Shown here: in pieces, positions 54,016-63,490 of the stretch
Numbering within the stretch: position 1 is the stretch's first letter
Layout: each line of letters opens with the position of its first letter
NCBI RefSeq assembly: GCF_041429785.1
Contig: NZ_CP163423.1
Span: 2,542,001-2,606,000, forward strand
Origin: Fretibacter rubidus
GTDB lineage: Bacteria; Pseudomonadota; Alphaproteobacteria; Caulobacterales; Maricaulaceae
Length of the DNA stretch: 64,000 nt
Reading direction: 5' to 3'
Translations under genes and position numbers: made by a program
The notes under the pieces: generated by a model
The model's input: the letters and a program-made list of their open reading frames with translations, nothing else
Database searches by the model: none
What the model was told of the DNA's origin: nothing

Positions 54016-55731
54016 TTAGCTGCGGCGCGGGGCAGATGGCGCACCACCCCGTGTTTGGCGGGGTAGATTGATAATAAACCGAGCGCCCGTTGCTGCCGTG
54101 TCCTTATCCGCTTTATTCTCGGCATAGATATAGCCTTTATGCGCCGTGACAATCTGGCGGCAAATCGCAAGCCCCAAGCCAGAATGAGACCCAAATTGCG
54201 CGCCGCGCGGACGTTCGGTGTAAAATCGGTCAAAGACGGTTTCTAAATTACCTTGCGGAATACCTGGCCCCTCATCCTCCACGGTAATCACGACACGTTT
54301 TTGCGGACGGCCGCCGCTTAGGTCCTCAATCCCTTCGGCACGCAAGGTCACCGTGCTGCCAGCCGGGCTGAATGTCAGGGCATTATCGATGAGGTTACGC
54401 AGCACTTGGGCGAACGGAGCCTCAAACGCGCGAATAAACAGAGGTTGAGAGACGGACGCTTCGTCAAAGGCCACATTGGCCATACCGTCCACATGCGATT
54501 GATTGTAAAAACCCGCGAGATTGGCGAGGATTTCAGTCACATCGACAGTTTCCGCCACATCTTTGGCGAGGTTTGCGTCGACTTTAGATGCCTTAGAAAT
54601 ATCAGAAATAAGCCTGTCCATACGTGCGACATCGTTTTCGATAATATCGAGAAGTTTTTCGCGCTGTGCCTTTGTCCGCGCCCCGCGCAAGGTATCAGAG
54701 GCTGAGCGCAGTGACGTCAGTGGATTTTTAATTTCATGGGCAACATCAGCGGCAAAATTGGCAATATCATCAATCCGGTCATATAGCCCCGCCGTCATAT
54801 CCGCCATGACAACGGATAAATCGCCAATTTCATCGCGGCGTCTGGACAAATCAGGAATAGCGTCTTTCTTTTTACGAGAGCGCCCAACCAGTTCCGCCGC
54901 GCGCGCTAGTCGCCGCATAGGTAGCGCGATAAATAGGGTAAGCGCCAGAGACGACAGCAACGACGCCAATATCGCCAAGCCCATAATTGGGGCCAGCGCT
55001 TTACGTTCCACTGTCACAAGATCATCGATTGGGTCAGTTTCCAGCGTAATAACACCCAGTACTTGCTGCACGCGGCGCACAGGCTCGGATACGCTGACGA
55101 TAAGCGCGTCTTCATCAGTATAATAAGCCGCCGCTGTCACGTCCCCGTTTAGTGAGTTCCGAATATCGGCTTTTAAGTCCCGCCGCATACGCTCGCGTTC
55201 GCGCACACGCCAAGGCAGCGCATGAAGCGTATCTTTGGTCCAGGTAAATATTTTATCACGCCAAACATCTTGCCATTCAGGCTCTGGCGGGTCCTCAACA
55301 ATAGGGTCGAGCGCAGACATGGTGATGCCGTCTTCCAGCCGCGCGCTATCGGCGAGCAATAGACCGGAACGATCATGCAGGCGCACGCGCCAATCATCGG
55401 GCAAGTTCACGCCGCGCAAGACGCTTTTGGCTTTGTCCTCATCAAGCTGCGCAGATAAGCCGTAACCTGTGGCACTATCGGCCATAATTTGGGAAATAGT
55501 TGCCGATAATGTGCGCAGGTTTTCTTGTTTTTCTAATATAAGCTCATCCTGCACACGGTGCATGGTGAGTGCACCGCCGATAAGGATGATCAGCCCCAAA
55601 AGATTGGACAGAAAAATCGCCCGCGTTAAACGCGACGCAAAAATAGACCGACGCGGCCCTCGGCGTCGGTCTTTACGCGGTGTTCTTTTGTGCGAACTGT
55701 GCGCATCGCCTTTTTTTTGGGAACTAGCCAT
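54016..55731 (-). CDS. chvG: Sensor histidine kinase ChvG
   Basis: ChvG is the membrane sensor of the ChvG-ChvI envelope/acid-stress system. The 571-residue protein has a basic N-terminus, a first membrane helix (AIFLSNLLGLIILIGGALTM), a periplasmic domain (about 55-245), a second helix and HAMP. The kinase core has FAADVAHEIKNPLTSLRSASDTL (phospho-His), NLIDNALTFSP, VEDEGPGIP and SGLGLAICRQIV. It follows chvI by 14 bases. The periplasmic part contains the usual 'RDKIFTWTKDTL'-type insert. Confidence 0.92.
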   Translation of the reverse strand: MASSQKKGDAHSSHKRTPRKDRRRGPRRSIFASRLTRAIFLSNLLGLIILIGGALTMHRVQDELILEKQENLRTLSATISQIMADSATGYGLSAQLDEDKAKSVLRGVNLPDDWRVRLHDRSGLLLADSARLEDGITMSALDPIVEDPPEPEWQDVWRDKIFTWTKDTLHALPWRVRERERMRRDLKADIRNSLNGDVTAAAYYTDEDALIVSVSEPVRRVQQVLGVITLETDPIDDLVTVERKALAPIMGLAILASLLSSLALTLFIALPMRRLARAAELVGRSRKKKDAIPDLSRRRDEIGDLSVVMADMTAGLYDRIDDIANFAADVAHEIKNPLTSLRSASDTLRGARTKAQREKLLDIIENDVARMDRLISDISKASKVDANLAKDVAETVDVTEILANLAGFYNQSHVDGMANVAFDEASVSQPLFIRAFEAPFAQVLRNLIDNALTFSPAGSTVTLRAEGIEDLSGGRPQKRVVITVEDEGPGIPQGNLETVFDRFYTERPRGAQFGSHSGLGLAICRQIVTAHKGYIYAENKADKDTAATGARFIINLPRQTRGGAPSAPRRS

Positions 55732-55745
55732 CAGCGGCTCCGCGC

Positions 55746-56453
55746 TTAGGCTTCCTTATATTTATAACCGACACCATAGAGGGTCTCAATACCATCAAAG
55801 CTCTTATCCGTCTTGCGGAACTTTTTGCGTAGTCGTTTGATATGGCTATCGATTGTGCGGTCATCGACATAAATTTGGTCATCATAGGCCGCATCCATCA
55901 ATTGATCGCGTGACTTCACAAAACCGGGACGCTTCGCCAGCGCTTCCAAAATAAGAAATTCCGTGACCGTCAAACGCACAGGCGAACCCTCCCAAGAGCA
56001 AGCATGGCGGTTAGGGTCCAGCACCAGCTTTCCACGGCTTATCACCTTCTCATCGCCTTCCGCGCCCGGCGCAGGATTGACGATAGACGTCAGATTAGCG
56101 CGGCGCAGAACGGCCTTTATGCGCTCGCCGAGCAATCGCTGCGAAAACGGCTTTTTGATGTAATCATCTGCACCCATGTTCAGGCCAATGGCTTCGTCAA
56201 ATTCATCATCCTTAGAGGTGAGGAAAATCACCGGCAGATTTGATGTCGTGCGCAAACGACGTAAAAGCTCAAGCCCGTCCATACGCGGCATTTTAACGTC
56301 AAACACAGCCAGGTCTGGCGGGTCGGATTTTAAAACGTCCAGCGCGCTGGCCCCGTCGTGAAACTTGCGAACCGTGTAGCCTTCCCCCTCTAGGAACATC
56401 GACACCGATGTCAGTATGTTTTCATCATCATCAACTAAATATATTTTCGCCAT
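55746..56453 (-). CDS. chvI: Response regulator ChvI (OmpR family)
   Basis: The 235-residue protein has a receiver domain ([23 protein letters not shown]; phospho-Asp in [40 protein letters not shown]) and an OmpR-type winged helix ([32 protein letters not shown] ... [13 protein letters not shown] ... GVGYKY). Close pairing with chvG and the EIIA/HPr genes identifies it as ChvI, which regulates envelope, exopolysaccharide and acid-stress genes. The 120 bases upstream to the blaR-like terminator should hold the operon promoter. Confidence 0.93.
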   Translation of the reverse strand: MAKIYLVDDDENILTSVSMFLEGEGYTVRKFHDGASALDVLKSDPPDLAVFDVKMPRMDGLELLRRLRTTSNLPVIFLTSKDDEFDEAIGLNMGADDYIKKPFSQRLLGERIKAVLRRANLTSIVNPAPGAEGDEKVISRGKLVLDPNRHACSWEGSPVRLTVTEFLILEALAKRPGFVKSRDQLMDAAYDDQIYVDDRTIDSHIKRLRKKFRKTDKSFDGIETLYGVGYKYKEA

Positions 56454-56576
56454 AATAGCCTCCAGCCCGGATATGTTGTCTTACATATACCGTGATATCG
56501 ACATGATGTGGCGTGATTAGGACAGAGGCAAGATTTATCTGCCTTAATTTGTTCGTGTTTTGTTTTTATATGCGTG

Positions 56577-56604
56577 AAAAAAAGCCCACCCGAATGGGGT
56601 GAGC
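56577..56604 (-). terminator. Intrinsic terminator after the M56 peptidase gene
   Basis: On the minus strand GCTCACCC-CATT-CGGGTGGGC (8-pair stem) is followed by seven T residues, 22 bases past the stop of the M56 peptidase gene. Confidence 0.82.
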
Positions 56605-56626
56605 TTAAGCGAAAAAAGAGTGGTGC

Positions 56627-58369
56627 CTATCGGGCGCTACGTTCTGCGTCCTCAAGGGCTTTGGCTGCCTTTTTCAAGGCCTTTCGAGCCTTGGCAAGTT
56701 CACGCTCTACCGATGGAATATCCTCTTTTTGCATTTGCATGAGTAAAGATTGAGCCGCTTGCAATTGCGCCTGCATGCGTATGGTTTCAATATTAAGGTT
56801 TTCCATATCGACCCGGACCCCATGCTGATCTTTCACCCAATCGACCATCTCATCTTGGGTAGCAAAGCTGCGGCTTTGGCCATCGGGCGTGTTGACAATC
56901 AAGCTTCCATCATCTTGCATTTCAGCGCGGTAAGCCCTGTCCATGCTGTGAAACTGAAAATCATCAAACTTCATATCTTTGAAGTGATTAAAGCGCGGAG
57001 AGTTCGGAAGCACTATACCCGTAACACCATTGGGGCGCTTTGGCGGAAGAGGCACATGCACAATCCTATCAGCCGACAACGAAACAATCCCATTTTTACT
57101 GATGTCAAAGTCAAACCCGTCTTTATCTTTCAGTGTCTGAATATCAACACGTTTGCGCTTTCCAGATTTAGAGTCAATCTCCCATGCCTCGGCCTTCCCG
57201 TCCTCAATACGGATTTCATAGCCCTCATCGACGAGGATTTTACCGTCTTTTTCAACAACGGTGACTTGCCGCATGGTTTGTGTGTTTTGCGAGGGCGCGC
57301 CCGCTAAAATATCATCCTGTGCGCTAGCCACCGTATAGGGCGCCGTCATCGCACAGCCAGCGAGTATGGCCGCGCTTGCCACGGTGTAGGTCAGCCAATT
57401 TGTTTTTTTCATCGGGTTTTTTAAGGCCATGAGTCGCTCCTTTAGCGGGTGGTTAAGGGTCAAACCGATTGGCACATCGGTAAATTTTTGACCGGGGGAT
57501 AGTTTTGATAATGTTGCGGCACGCAGTAAGGTCTCCCCGTAGCTTTGACGGTTATCACGACCATCAATGACACTCAAAACACTGGCGTCACAGGCCGCTT
57601 CTTGGTCGATACGAAAAGCGCGCATGGCGTAATGCACCAGTGGGTTTGGCCAATTGAGTGCGCGAAAAATCAAGGCTGCAAAAGCGGCCCATAAGTCAAA
57701 GCGTTTGATATGGGCTAATTCATGCAATAGGGCAAAGCATTGTTGCGCAGACGTGAAATCATGGGCGAAATTACGGGGCAAGATGATCACTGGCTCAAAC
57801 AATCCCATGACCATAGGGCCGCGATTATCATGGGCGAAACGTAGTTGAGGCAGCCTCTTCAGTTTTAATTTTGCAGCACACTTTGCAACGACTTTATGGG
57901 TTGCCGCATCTATTTGCGATGACCCGTCCAACAACACGCGCCGCGCACGCTGATATAGTATGCCTTGCCATAATAGCCAAAGCACCGTCCCAATCACCCA
58001 AACTGACAAAGCCAGAGCTGTCCAATCAACTGCGTTCCAAAATGAATAATCCGGTGACGATCTAACCGTCGCGGGTATTGTATAAGTTGGCGTTACGAGG
58101 TCCCCTGGCATCTCTACAAATGATGACACATCTTTCCAAAACAACCAGTTTGGCGGCACAGACACGGTTGGCATGAACAATCGCATCACGGGCAGAAGCC
58201 AAAGCGCATAGGCCGCCCTCGCCCCAAATATTTTTGCAAACGGACGCCGCAATATCAGCACTGTCATAATGAGCAGGCTAACCATAACGCCCGTTTGCAC
58301 CGCCCAACTTGCGACCATGTGTGATTGCTCCTGCAGGTTTCCGAGAGCATTAACGAAATATCCGTTCAT
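56627..58369 (-). CDS. BlaR1-like M56 membrane metallopeptidase
   Basis: The 580-residue protein has three to four N-terminal membrane helices and the M56 zinc motif HELAHIKRFD (216-225), with the downstream glutamate in DQEAACDAS. A further membrane/lipobox-like segment (AAILAGCAM, about 335) leads to a large periplasmic-looking domain ending in a charged coiled coil (about 530-580). In BlaR1/MecR1 systems the peptidase triggers loss of the BlaI repressor. There is no penicillin-binding sensor domain here, so the signal is probably not a beta-lactam. The ATG overlaps the blaI-like stop by four bases. Confidence 0.88.
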   Translation of the reverse strand: MNGYFVNALGNLQEQSHMVASWAVQTGVMVSLLIMTVLILRRPFAKIFGARAAYALWLLPVMRLFMPTVSVPPNWLFWKDVSSFVEMPGDLVTPTYTIPATVRSSPDYSFWNAVDWTALALSVWVIGTVLWLLWQGILYQRARRVLLDGSSQIDAATHKVVAKCAAKLKLKRLPQLRFAHDNRGPMVMGLFEPVIILPRNFAHDFTSAQQCFALLHELAHIKRFDLWAAFAALIFRALNWPNPLVHYAMRAFRIDQEAACDASVLSVIDGRDNRQSYGETLLRAATLSKLSPGQKFTDVPIGLTLNHPLKERLMALKNPMKKTNWLTYTVASAAILAGCAMTAPYTVASAQDDILAGAPSQNTQTMRQVTVVEKDGKILVDEGYEIRIEDGKAEAWEIDSKSGKRKRVDIQTLKDKDGFDFDISKNGIVSLSADRIVHVPLPPKRPNGVTGIVLPNSPRFNHFKDMKFDDFQFHSMDRAYRAEMQDDGSLIVNTPDGQSRSFATQDEMVDWVKDQHGVRVDMENLNIETIRMQAQLQAAQSLLMQMQKEDIPSVERELAKARKALKKAAKALEDAERSAR

Positions 58370-58731
58370 GATTTCAAATCCTTCAAGAGAGCCTCAAGCT
58401 CGGCGATATCGTCGTCAGAAAGTCCGTCCCCTTGCGCCAGATGCGCAACCAAGGGTGCGGCGCGGCCTCCAAATAAGCGCTGTGATAATGAGCGCGCGGC
58501 ATGGCCAGCGTAGACGTCTTGCGCAATTAGGGGGGCATAGAGGTAACGCCGTCCGTCTTGGGTGGTCGATAGAGCGCCTTTATCCACGAGCCGCGCGAGC
58601 AGTGTTTTTACTGTGCGGTCATTCCAATCTTTAGATTCGTCTAGCCGCTTAATGACGTCTGAAGCCGCCAAAGGCGCCTCTGTCCAAAGCACACGCATGA
58701 CATCCAATTCTGATTGTGAAATGCGTTTCAT
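58366..58731 (-). CDS. BlaI/MecI/CopY family transcriptional repressor
   Basis: From the ATG giving MKRISQSELDVMRVLW the protein is 121 residues. The winged helix (ISQSELDVMRVLWTEAPLAASDVIKRL ... WNDRTVKTLLARLVDKGALS) and the C-terminal dimer helices (YAGHAARSLSQRLFGGRAAPLVAHLAQGDGLSDDDIAELEALL) fit the family. It is coupled to the M56 peptidase. Two TACA-x2-TGTA operators lie 18-58 bases upstream, supporting autoregulation. Confidence 0.92.
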   Translation of the reverse strand: MKRISQSELDVMRVLWTEAPLAASDVIKRLDESKDWNDRTVKTLLARLVDKGALSTTQDGRRYLYAPLIAQDVYAGHAARSLSQRLFGGRAAPLVAHLAQGDGLSDDDIAELEALLKDLKS

Positions 58732-58748
58732 AGCGCATACCCTATATT

Positions 58749-58789
58749 GATTACACATGTAGTCATATTATTGATTACAAATGTAGTCA
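58749..58789. promoter_or_regulatory. Paired BlaI-type operators
   Basis: Two copies of GATTACA(c/a)ATGTAGTCA lie at 58749-58765 and 58773-58789, 24 bases apart. Each contains the TACA-N2-TGTA core recognised by BlaI/MecI repressors. They sit between the divergent blaI-like gene (start 58731) and panC (start 58851). Confidence 0.82.
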
Positions 58790-58850
58790 ATAATTATTAT
58801 TTGTTATTTGCAGGGTCTACAGTTAAGCCCCATTTCATGAGGTGTCAGCC

Positions 58851-59735
58851 ATGAGCAAATCCCCCAAAATTGTACGCACGCTCCCCGCGCTCCGCAATCA
58901 AATGGCGAAGTGGCGGGCAAAGGGTAAGACCACCGCCTTTGTGCCGACGATGGGCGCGTTACATGCGGGGCATTTATCTTTGATTACCCTTGGTAAATCA
59001 CGCGCCGACAAAGTCGTGGCCAGCATCTATGTCAACCCAACGCAATTTGCCCCAAATGAAGATTTTGACGCCTACCCGCGTACAGAAGAGGCTGATATTG
59101 CCGCGCTTGCGTCAGCGAAATGTGATCTGGTTTACATTCCTGACCGCGGCACAATGTATGATTCGGACCATGCGACCCATATGCGCGTCGGCGGTGTGGC
59201 AGAGGGCTTAGAGACCGACCACCGACCAACCTTTTTTGAAGGCGTGGCCATTGTGGTCACCAAACTATTGAACCGTGTTGCCCCTGACATGGCGATATTT
59301 GGCGAAAAAGATTATCAGCAACTGGCGACCATACGGCGGCTGGTCATTGATTTGGATATGCCGATAGACATCATTGGCGCGCCCATTGCGCGGGATGAAC
59401 ATGGCCTCGCCCTGTCATCGCGCAACGCATATTTTGATGAGACAGGCCTAGCGGTCGCACGAAAGCTAAACGGTATTATGTTTGATTGCGCCGCCAAAAT
59501 CGAAGGCGGCCAAGCCCTAGAAATTGCCATTGAAATGGCGATGCGGGCGCTGCTGACGGGCGGGTTTCACGTCGTGGATTACGTCAGTGTTACAGGCGCG
59601 AGTAGCCTGGCTGTGCAGAAGACAGGGCATCCCGAAACGGAATCACGCCTGCTGATTGCCGCCCATTGTCCGCGCAACGGCGTTGACGGGACGATGGTTC
59701 GTCTGATTGATAATTGCGCGATAAAGGTGGGTTAA
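58851..59735 (+). CDS. panC: Pantothenate synthetase
   Basis: PanC condenses pantoate and beta-alanine with ATP in coenzyme A synthesis. The roughly 294-residue protein has the nucleotidyltransferase signature FVPTMGALHAGHLSLI, SIYVNPTQFAPNEDFDAYPRT, FGEKDYQQL and SSRNAYF. I prefer the ATG at 58851, preceded by GAGGTG, over a GTG at 58842. Its start is about 60 bases from the nearer BlaI operator, so repression spill-over is possible. The next gene begins immediately at its stop. panB is not in the window. Confidence 0.96.
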   Translation: MSKSPKIVRTLPALRNQMAKWRAKGKTTAFVPTMGALHAGHLSLITLGKSRADKVVASIYVNPTQFAPNEDFDAYPRTEEADIAALASAKCDLVYIPDRGTMYDSDHATHMRVGGVAEGLETDHRPTFFEGVAIVVTKLLNRVAPDMAIFGEKDYQQLATIRRLVIDLDMPIDIIGAPIARDEHGLALSSRNAYFDETGLAVARKLNGIMFDCAAKIEGGQALEIAIEMAMRALLTGGFHVVDYVSVTGASSLAVQKTGHPETESRLLIAAHCPRNGVDGTMVRLIDNCAIKVG

Positions 59736-59954
59736 ATGTTAGAGATGCGACCAAATTGTGAATTATGTAACGCAGATTTGCCGCCTGACGCGACCAACGT
59801 CCTTATCTGTTCGCTAGAGTGTACATTTTGCACAGAGTGCGACCTTGATAAATGTCCTAATTGCGGCGGCTTACTGAGCCCTCGCCCAACGCGTGTGGGG
59901 GCTTGGGTGGAGAAATATCCCGCCTCTACAAAGCGCGTTCTAAAACAAGGTTAA
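59736..59954 (+). CDS. DUF1272 zinc-finger-like protein
   Basis: The 72-residue protein opens MLEMRPNCELCNADLPPDA and has paired cysteines (CELC, CSLECTFCTEC, CPNC), then RPTRVGAWVEKYPASTKRV. This is the typical DUF1272 pattern of small cysteine-rich proteins, likely zinc-binding, function unknown. Its ATG directly follows the panC stop codon, so it is co-transcribed. It overlaps the convergent GNAT gene by four bases. Confidence 0.9.
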   Translation: MLEMRPNCELCNADLPPDATNVLICSLECTFCTECDLDKCPNCGGLLSPRPTRVGAWVEKYPASTKRVLKQG

Positions 59955-60493
59955 ATCCATTTGACCATCGTACAGAGCGGCACTGGCACTGAGCCATTTG
60001 TGTCTTCCCATTCTGATTCGACCGTGTACCCACAACGTTTATAGAACGGCACGCCCGCCATGGTGGCGGCCATTTCTAGCGCGCTAAAGCCTTCATCTTT
60101 GGCAGCATTTTCGCCTGCCTTTAATATCATTCTGCCAATGCCGCGCTTTGTATGATCCGGGTGGGTGTACATAGCGCGGATGCGTGCACGGTCTTTGGTC
60201 GGATCAAGCAAAACGGCACTTCGACCTGCACTGTGATTGCCGCCGTAAAGCGTTGCGCGCCGTGACCACCCCCCACAACCAACGAGCGTCTCTCTACCGC
60301 CCTCGACATCCCACACCGCAAAATACGTCTGGTCATGAATTAATTGGGTATCCAGCCCCATGCCTGCAAAGCTAGCCTCTATTTGAGCCTCAGTTAGATA
60401 ACCACGCTGTAATTCCCGAATTGCGCGCCGCATAAGCGCGGAAATCGCATCAATATCAGTCGGTTTTGCCAAGCTCAGCTTTAAGTCACCCAC
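59951..60493 (-). CDS. GNAT family N-acetyltransferase
   Basis: I start at a GTG preceded by GAGGGAGAA, giving 180 residues; the longer frame lacks a good ribosome site. The acetyl-CoA site is recognisable: ARIRAMYTHPDHTKRGIGRMILKAGENAAKDEGF (the R/Q-x2-G-x-G/A loop), followed by PFYKRCGYTVESE. The substrate is unknown. It is divergent from the TonB-dependent receptor, sharing a gap that contains a long inverted repeat. Confidence 0.87.
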   Translation of the reverse strand: MGDLKLSLAKPTDIDAISALMRRAIRELQRGYLTEAQIEASFAGMGLDTQLIHDQTYFAVWDVEGGRETLVGCGGWSRRATLYGGNHSAGRSAVLLDPTKDRARIRAMYTHPDHTKRGIGRMILKAGENAAKDEGFSALEMAATMAGVPFYKRCGYTVESEWEDTNGSVPVPLCTMVKWI

Positions 60494-60556
60494 GGTAAAT
60501 TCTCCCTCAAACGCCCTGCTTTTGACACAATTTGTACAAAGTGACGGCACATCATG

Positions 60557-60597
60557 GCGATTTGTCGAAAAATTGTGTCAAATATACCACAAATCGC
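60557..60597. promoter_or_regulatory. Nine-base inverted repeat upstream of the TonB-dependent receptor
   Basis: GCGATTTGT (60557-60565) is matched by ACAAATCGC (60589-60597) with 23 bases between. The pair lies in the divergent gap between the GNAT gene and the receptor. It could be an operator for a dimeric regulator or an RNA stem; no regulator is adjacent. Confidence 0.4.
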
Positions 60598-60709
60598 GAA
60601 ATTCTGCCCCGGTCAATAACTGCTTTATTGATGCATATCAATATCGGTTGTAAGGACTGATTTGGCCCGTGAAGAGGTCATATTTACAATAATATCTGAA
60701 GGATATTCC

Positions 60710-63376
60710 ATGAAAAATTTCACGTTTAAACACGTATTGGCGGCAACGGCCTCTAGCGCCATTTTAGGCGCCATGATGGCGACACCGTCTTATGCGCAAA
60801 GCAACACAGACGTTATTGAGGACGAAATCATCTCTATCGGTACACGCCGTACAGCCCGCTCTGCGGCGGATACGCCTGCGCCTGTTGATGTTATCTCTGG
60901 CGTTGAGTTCTCAAACCAAGCCGTTGGCGATATCACCGACCTTCTTCGGAACGTCGTACCAAGCTATAACGTCAACACACAGCCGATTTCTGATGCGGCG
61001 ACAATTATTCGCCCCGCCAACTTACGCGGTCTGTCACCTGATAACACATTGGTTCTTTTGAACGGCAAACGTCGTCACAAAGGCTCTGTGATTTCATTCC
61101 TAGGCGGCGGCATCTCTGACGGCGCGCAAGGCGTCGATATTGGTGTGTTCCCATCATTAGCGCTAAAGCAGGTTGAAGTTCTGCGCGACGGTGCGTCATC
61201 ACAATATGGTTCTGATGCGATTGCGGGCGTGATTAACTTTGCCCTTAAAGACGCCTCTGAAGGCGGCATGGTCGAAGCCTCTTGGGGTCAGACTTATAAA
61301 GGTGACGGCGACGTCTATAAAATCGGCGCAAACGTCGGTCTGCCTTTGGGTGAAAACGGCTTTGTGAACATCACCGGTGAATACGGCGAGACCAAAGGGA
61401 CAGTGCGCGCGGCGGATCGTTCAGACGTTTTGGCCCTTATCGCGGCTGGTAATACTGCGGTTGCTGATTTTGAAACTGTAAACAGCTACACAGACGAATT
61501 TGCTCAATATTGGGGGTCTCCTGACATTGATGACGAGATCAAGTTATTCGTCAACGCTGGCTATGAGCTCTCTGAGAATGCCGAAGTCTATGCCTTTGGT
61601 AACTACAATGAGCGCACAGCGACAGGCGGTTTCTTCTTCCGTAACCCAACCAACCGTGGTGGCGTTTACCGCGGGCCAACAATCAATGGCGGACCGTCTG
61701 TTCTTGTTGGTGACCTCGACGGCGTCGGCACCGGCGGCTCTTGCCCGGCGGGTATTCCGCTTCTGGATGACGGCTTAACGCTTGACCCGACTGTTTTGGC
61801 AACTGTTACAGCTGACCCGAACTGTTTCTCATTTGTTGAAACAATCCCCGGTGGTTTCGTACCGCGCTTTGGTGGTAACAACACAGACTACTCTATCGCG
61901 GGTGGTATGCGCGGTGCCCTTGGCGGCCTAGGCTATGACCTATCAGCGTCTTTGGGTGTGTCTGATACAGACTTCTTTATCAAGAACACAGTCAACGCGT
62001 CACTCGGGCCGGATACGCCACGTGATTTCGTGCCTGGTGCTTACAAGCAGAAAGAAGTTGGCTTTAACGCAGACTTTAACTACGGCGTTGATGTCGATGG
62101 TTGGGCGTCACCGCTTAACATTGCTTTTGGTGCTGAATACCGCGAAGAAACCTTTGACATCACACAGGGCGACGCTGCGTCATTCGCGCTTGGCCCGCTT
62201 GTCTCACAAGGCTTCTCGTCTAGCTCTAACGGTTTTGGCGGCTTTAATAGCTCACAATCCAACAGCCAGGACTTCTATGCGGGTTACCTCGAGCTTGAAG
62301 CCGACATCACAGACGCCCTAACCCTACAAGGTGCGATGCGTTATTCTGATTACCAGACATTTGGTGATAGCCTTGATTATAAAATCGCAGGCCTATACCG
62401 CGTCAATGACAATGTGACATTGCGGTCAACATACTCCACTGGTTTCCACGCCCCATCTGCGGGTCAGGCAACCGTGCGTAACGTGACGACACAGATCATT
62501 AACGGCTCTTTGATTGACCAAGGGACTATCCCGTTAACGACCAATCCTGGTCAATTGGCGGCTGACTTCTTGGAAGATAGCTTTGGTGAGCGTCCAACGC
62601 TTGGCACAGAAAAAGCAAAAAACCTGTCATTTGGTACAGCGTTCAGCACAGGCCCAATCTCTTGGACATTTGATTACTTTAACATCAAAGTGGACGACCG
62701 TATTGCCCTGTCAGACGACATCGCCTTTATTGATGCGCTGAACTTCTTGGCGGCAAACGAAGGTGTCACAGATTATGACAACTCGACCGTTGCAAATGCC
62801 TTGACAGACCTAGCGTCTGCTGGCGCGCTGGTTCGTGGTGATTACGTTGGTTTTGAAGACCTGACAGAGTTCCGTTTCTTCACCAACTCATTCTCGACCA
62901 AAACACAAGGCATTGACATCGTCGCAGAAGCACCCCTTGATTTCGGTCAAAGCGGTCAAACATCAATGAAGCTTGCGGCGAACTACACCAATACTGTCGT
63001 GACAGATTTGGGTGTCGTGGCACCTATCGATGCCAACCGCCGCTTGGCGCTGGAAGAGTTACTACCAGAATGGCGTGGTAATCTAACGGTCAATCACCAA
63101 CAGGGCATGTGGCGTGGTTTGCTTCGTGCAAATTACTACGGCCCATGGTTTGACAATGGCAATGGTTACGCCGTCGGCGGAGAGTTCCTCTTTGACGCAG
63201 AAATCGGTGCAGAAGTTTATGAAGGTGTTGAGCTGATCCTCGGCGCGCAAAACTTCCTGAACAACTACCCGGATGAGAACCCAGGCCAAACAGGCACAGG
63301 TCAACTTTACCCAGAAGCCGGTCCGTTCGGCTTTAATGGTGGCCAGTATTACGTGAAAGCGCGCTACACATTCTAA
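60710..63376 (+). CDS. TonB-dependent receptor
   Basis: The 888-residue protein starts MKNFTFKHVLAATASSA with a signal peptide ending near PSYAQ. An N-terminal plug follows (PAPVDVISGVEFSNQAVGDITDLLRNVVPSYNV; LVLLNGKRRHKGS; VEVLRDGASSQYGSDAIAGVINF). The rest is a 22-strand-type barrel with aromatic-terminated strands ending YYVKARYTF. The substrate is not evident; no siderophore or glycan genes flank it. AAGGA lies seven bases before the ATG. It is monocistronic, with a strong terminator downstream. Confidence 0.95.
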   Translation: MKNFTFKHVLAATASSAILGAMMATPSYAQSNTDVIEDEIISIGTRRTARSAADTPAPVDVISGVEFSNQAVGDITDLLRNVVPSYNVNTQPISDAATIIRPANLRGLSPDNTLVLLNGKRRHKGSVISFLGGGISDGAQGVDIGVFPSLALKQVEVLRDGASSQYGSDAIAGVINFALKDASEGGMVEASWGQTYKGDGDVYKIGANVGLPLGENGFVNITGEYGETKGTVRAADRSDVLALIAAGNTAVADFETVNSYTDEFAQYWGSPDIDDEIKLFVNAGYELSENAEVYAFGNYNERTATGGFFFRNPTNRGGVYRGPTINGGPSVLVGDLDGVGTGGSCPAGIPLLDDGLTLDPTVLATVTADPNCFSFVETIPGGFVPRFGGNNTDYSIAGGMRGALGGLGYDLSASLGVSDTDFFIKNTVNASLGPDTPRDFVPGAYKQKEVGFNADFNYGVDVDGWASPLNIAFGAEYREETFDITQGDAASFALGPLVSQGFSSSSNGFGGFNSSQSNSQDFYAGYLELEADITDALTLQGAMRYSDYQTFGDSLDYKIAGLYRVNDNVTLRSTYSTGFHAPSAGQATVRNVTTQIINGSLIDQGTIPLTTNPGQLAADFLEDSFGERPTLGTEKAKNLSFGTAFSTGPISWTFDYFNIKVDDRIALSDDIAFIDALNFLAANEGVTDYDNSTVANALTDLASAGALVRGDYVGFEDLTEFRFFTNSFSTKTQGIDIVAEAPLDFGQSGQTSMKLAANYTNTVVTDLGVVAPIDANRRLALEELLPEWRGNLTVNHQQGMWRGLLRANYYGPWFDNGNGYAVGGEFLFDAEIGAEVYEGVELILGAQNFLNNYPDENPGQTGTGQLYPEAGPFGFNGGQYYVKARYTF

Positions 63377-63400
63377 GCGCTTGTAACAGCTAAAATTAGA

Positions 63401-63430
63401 AAGCCCCGCTCAAACGAGTGGGGCTTTTTT
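63401..63430 (+). terminator. Intrinsic terminator of the TonB-dependent receptor gene
   Basis: AGCCCCGCTC-AAAC-GAGTGGGGCT with a T-run forms a strong stem 25 bases past the stop. Confidence 0.88.
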
Positions 63431-63490
63431 ATTTGGTATTTACAAAAGCGCAAATGGCAGCACGTCACAGACAAGCAGCGTATGGTCAGT

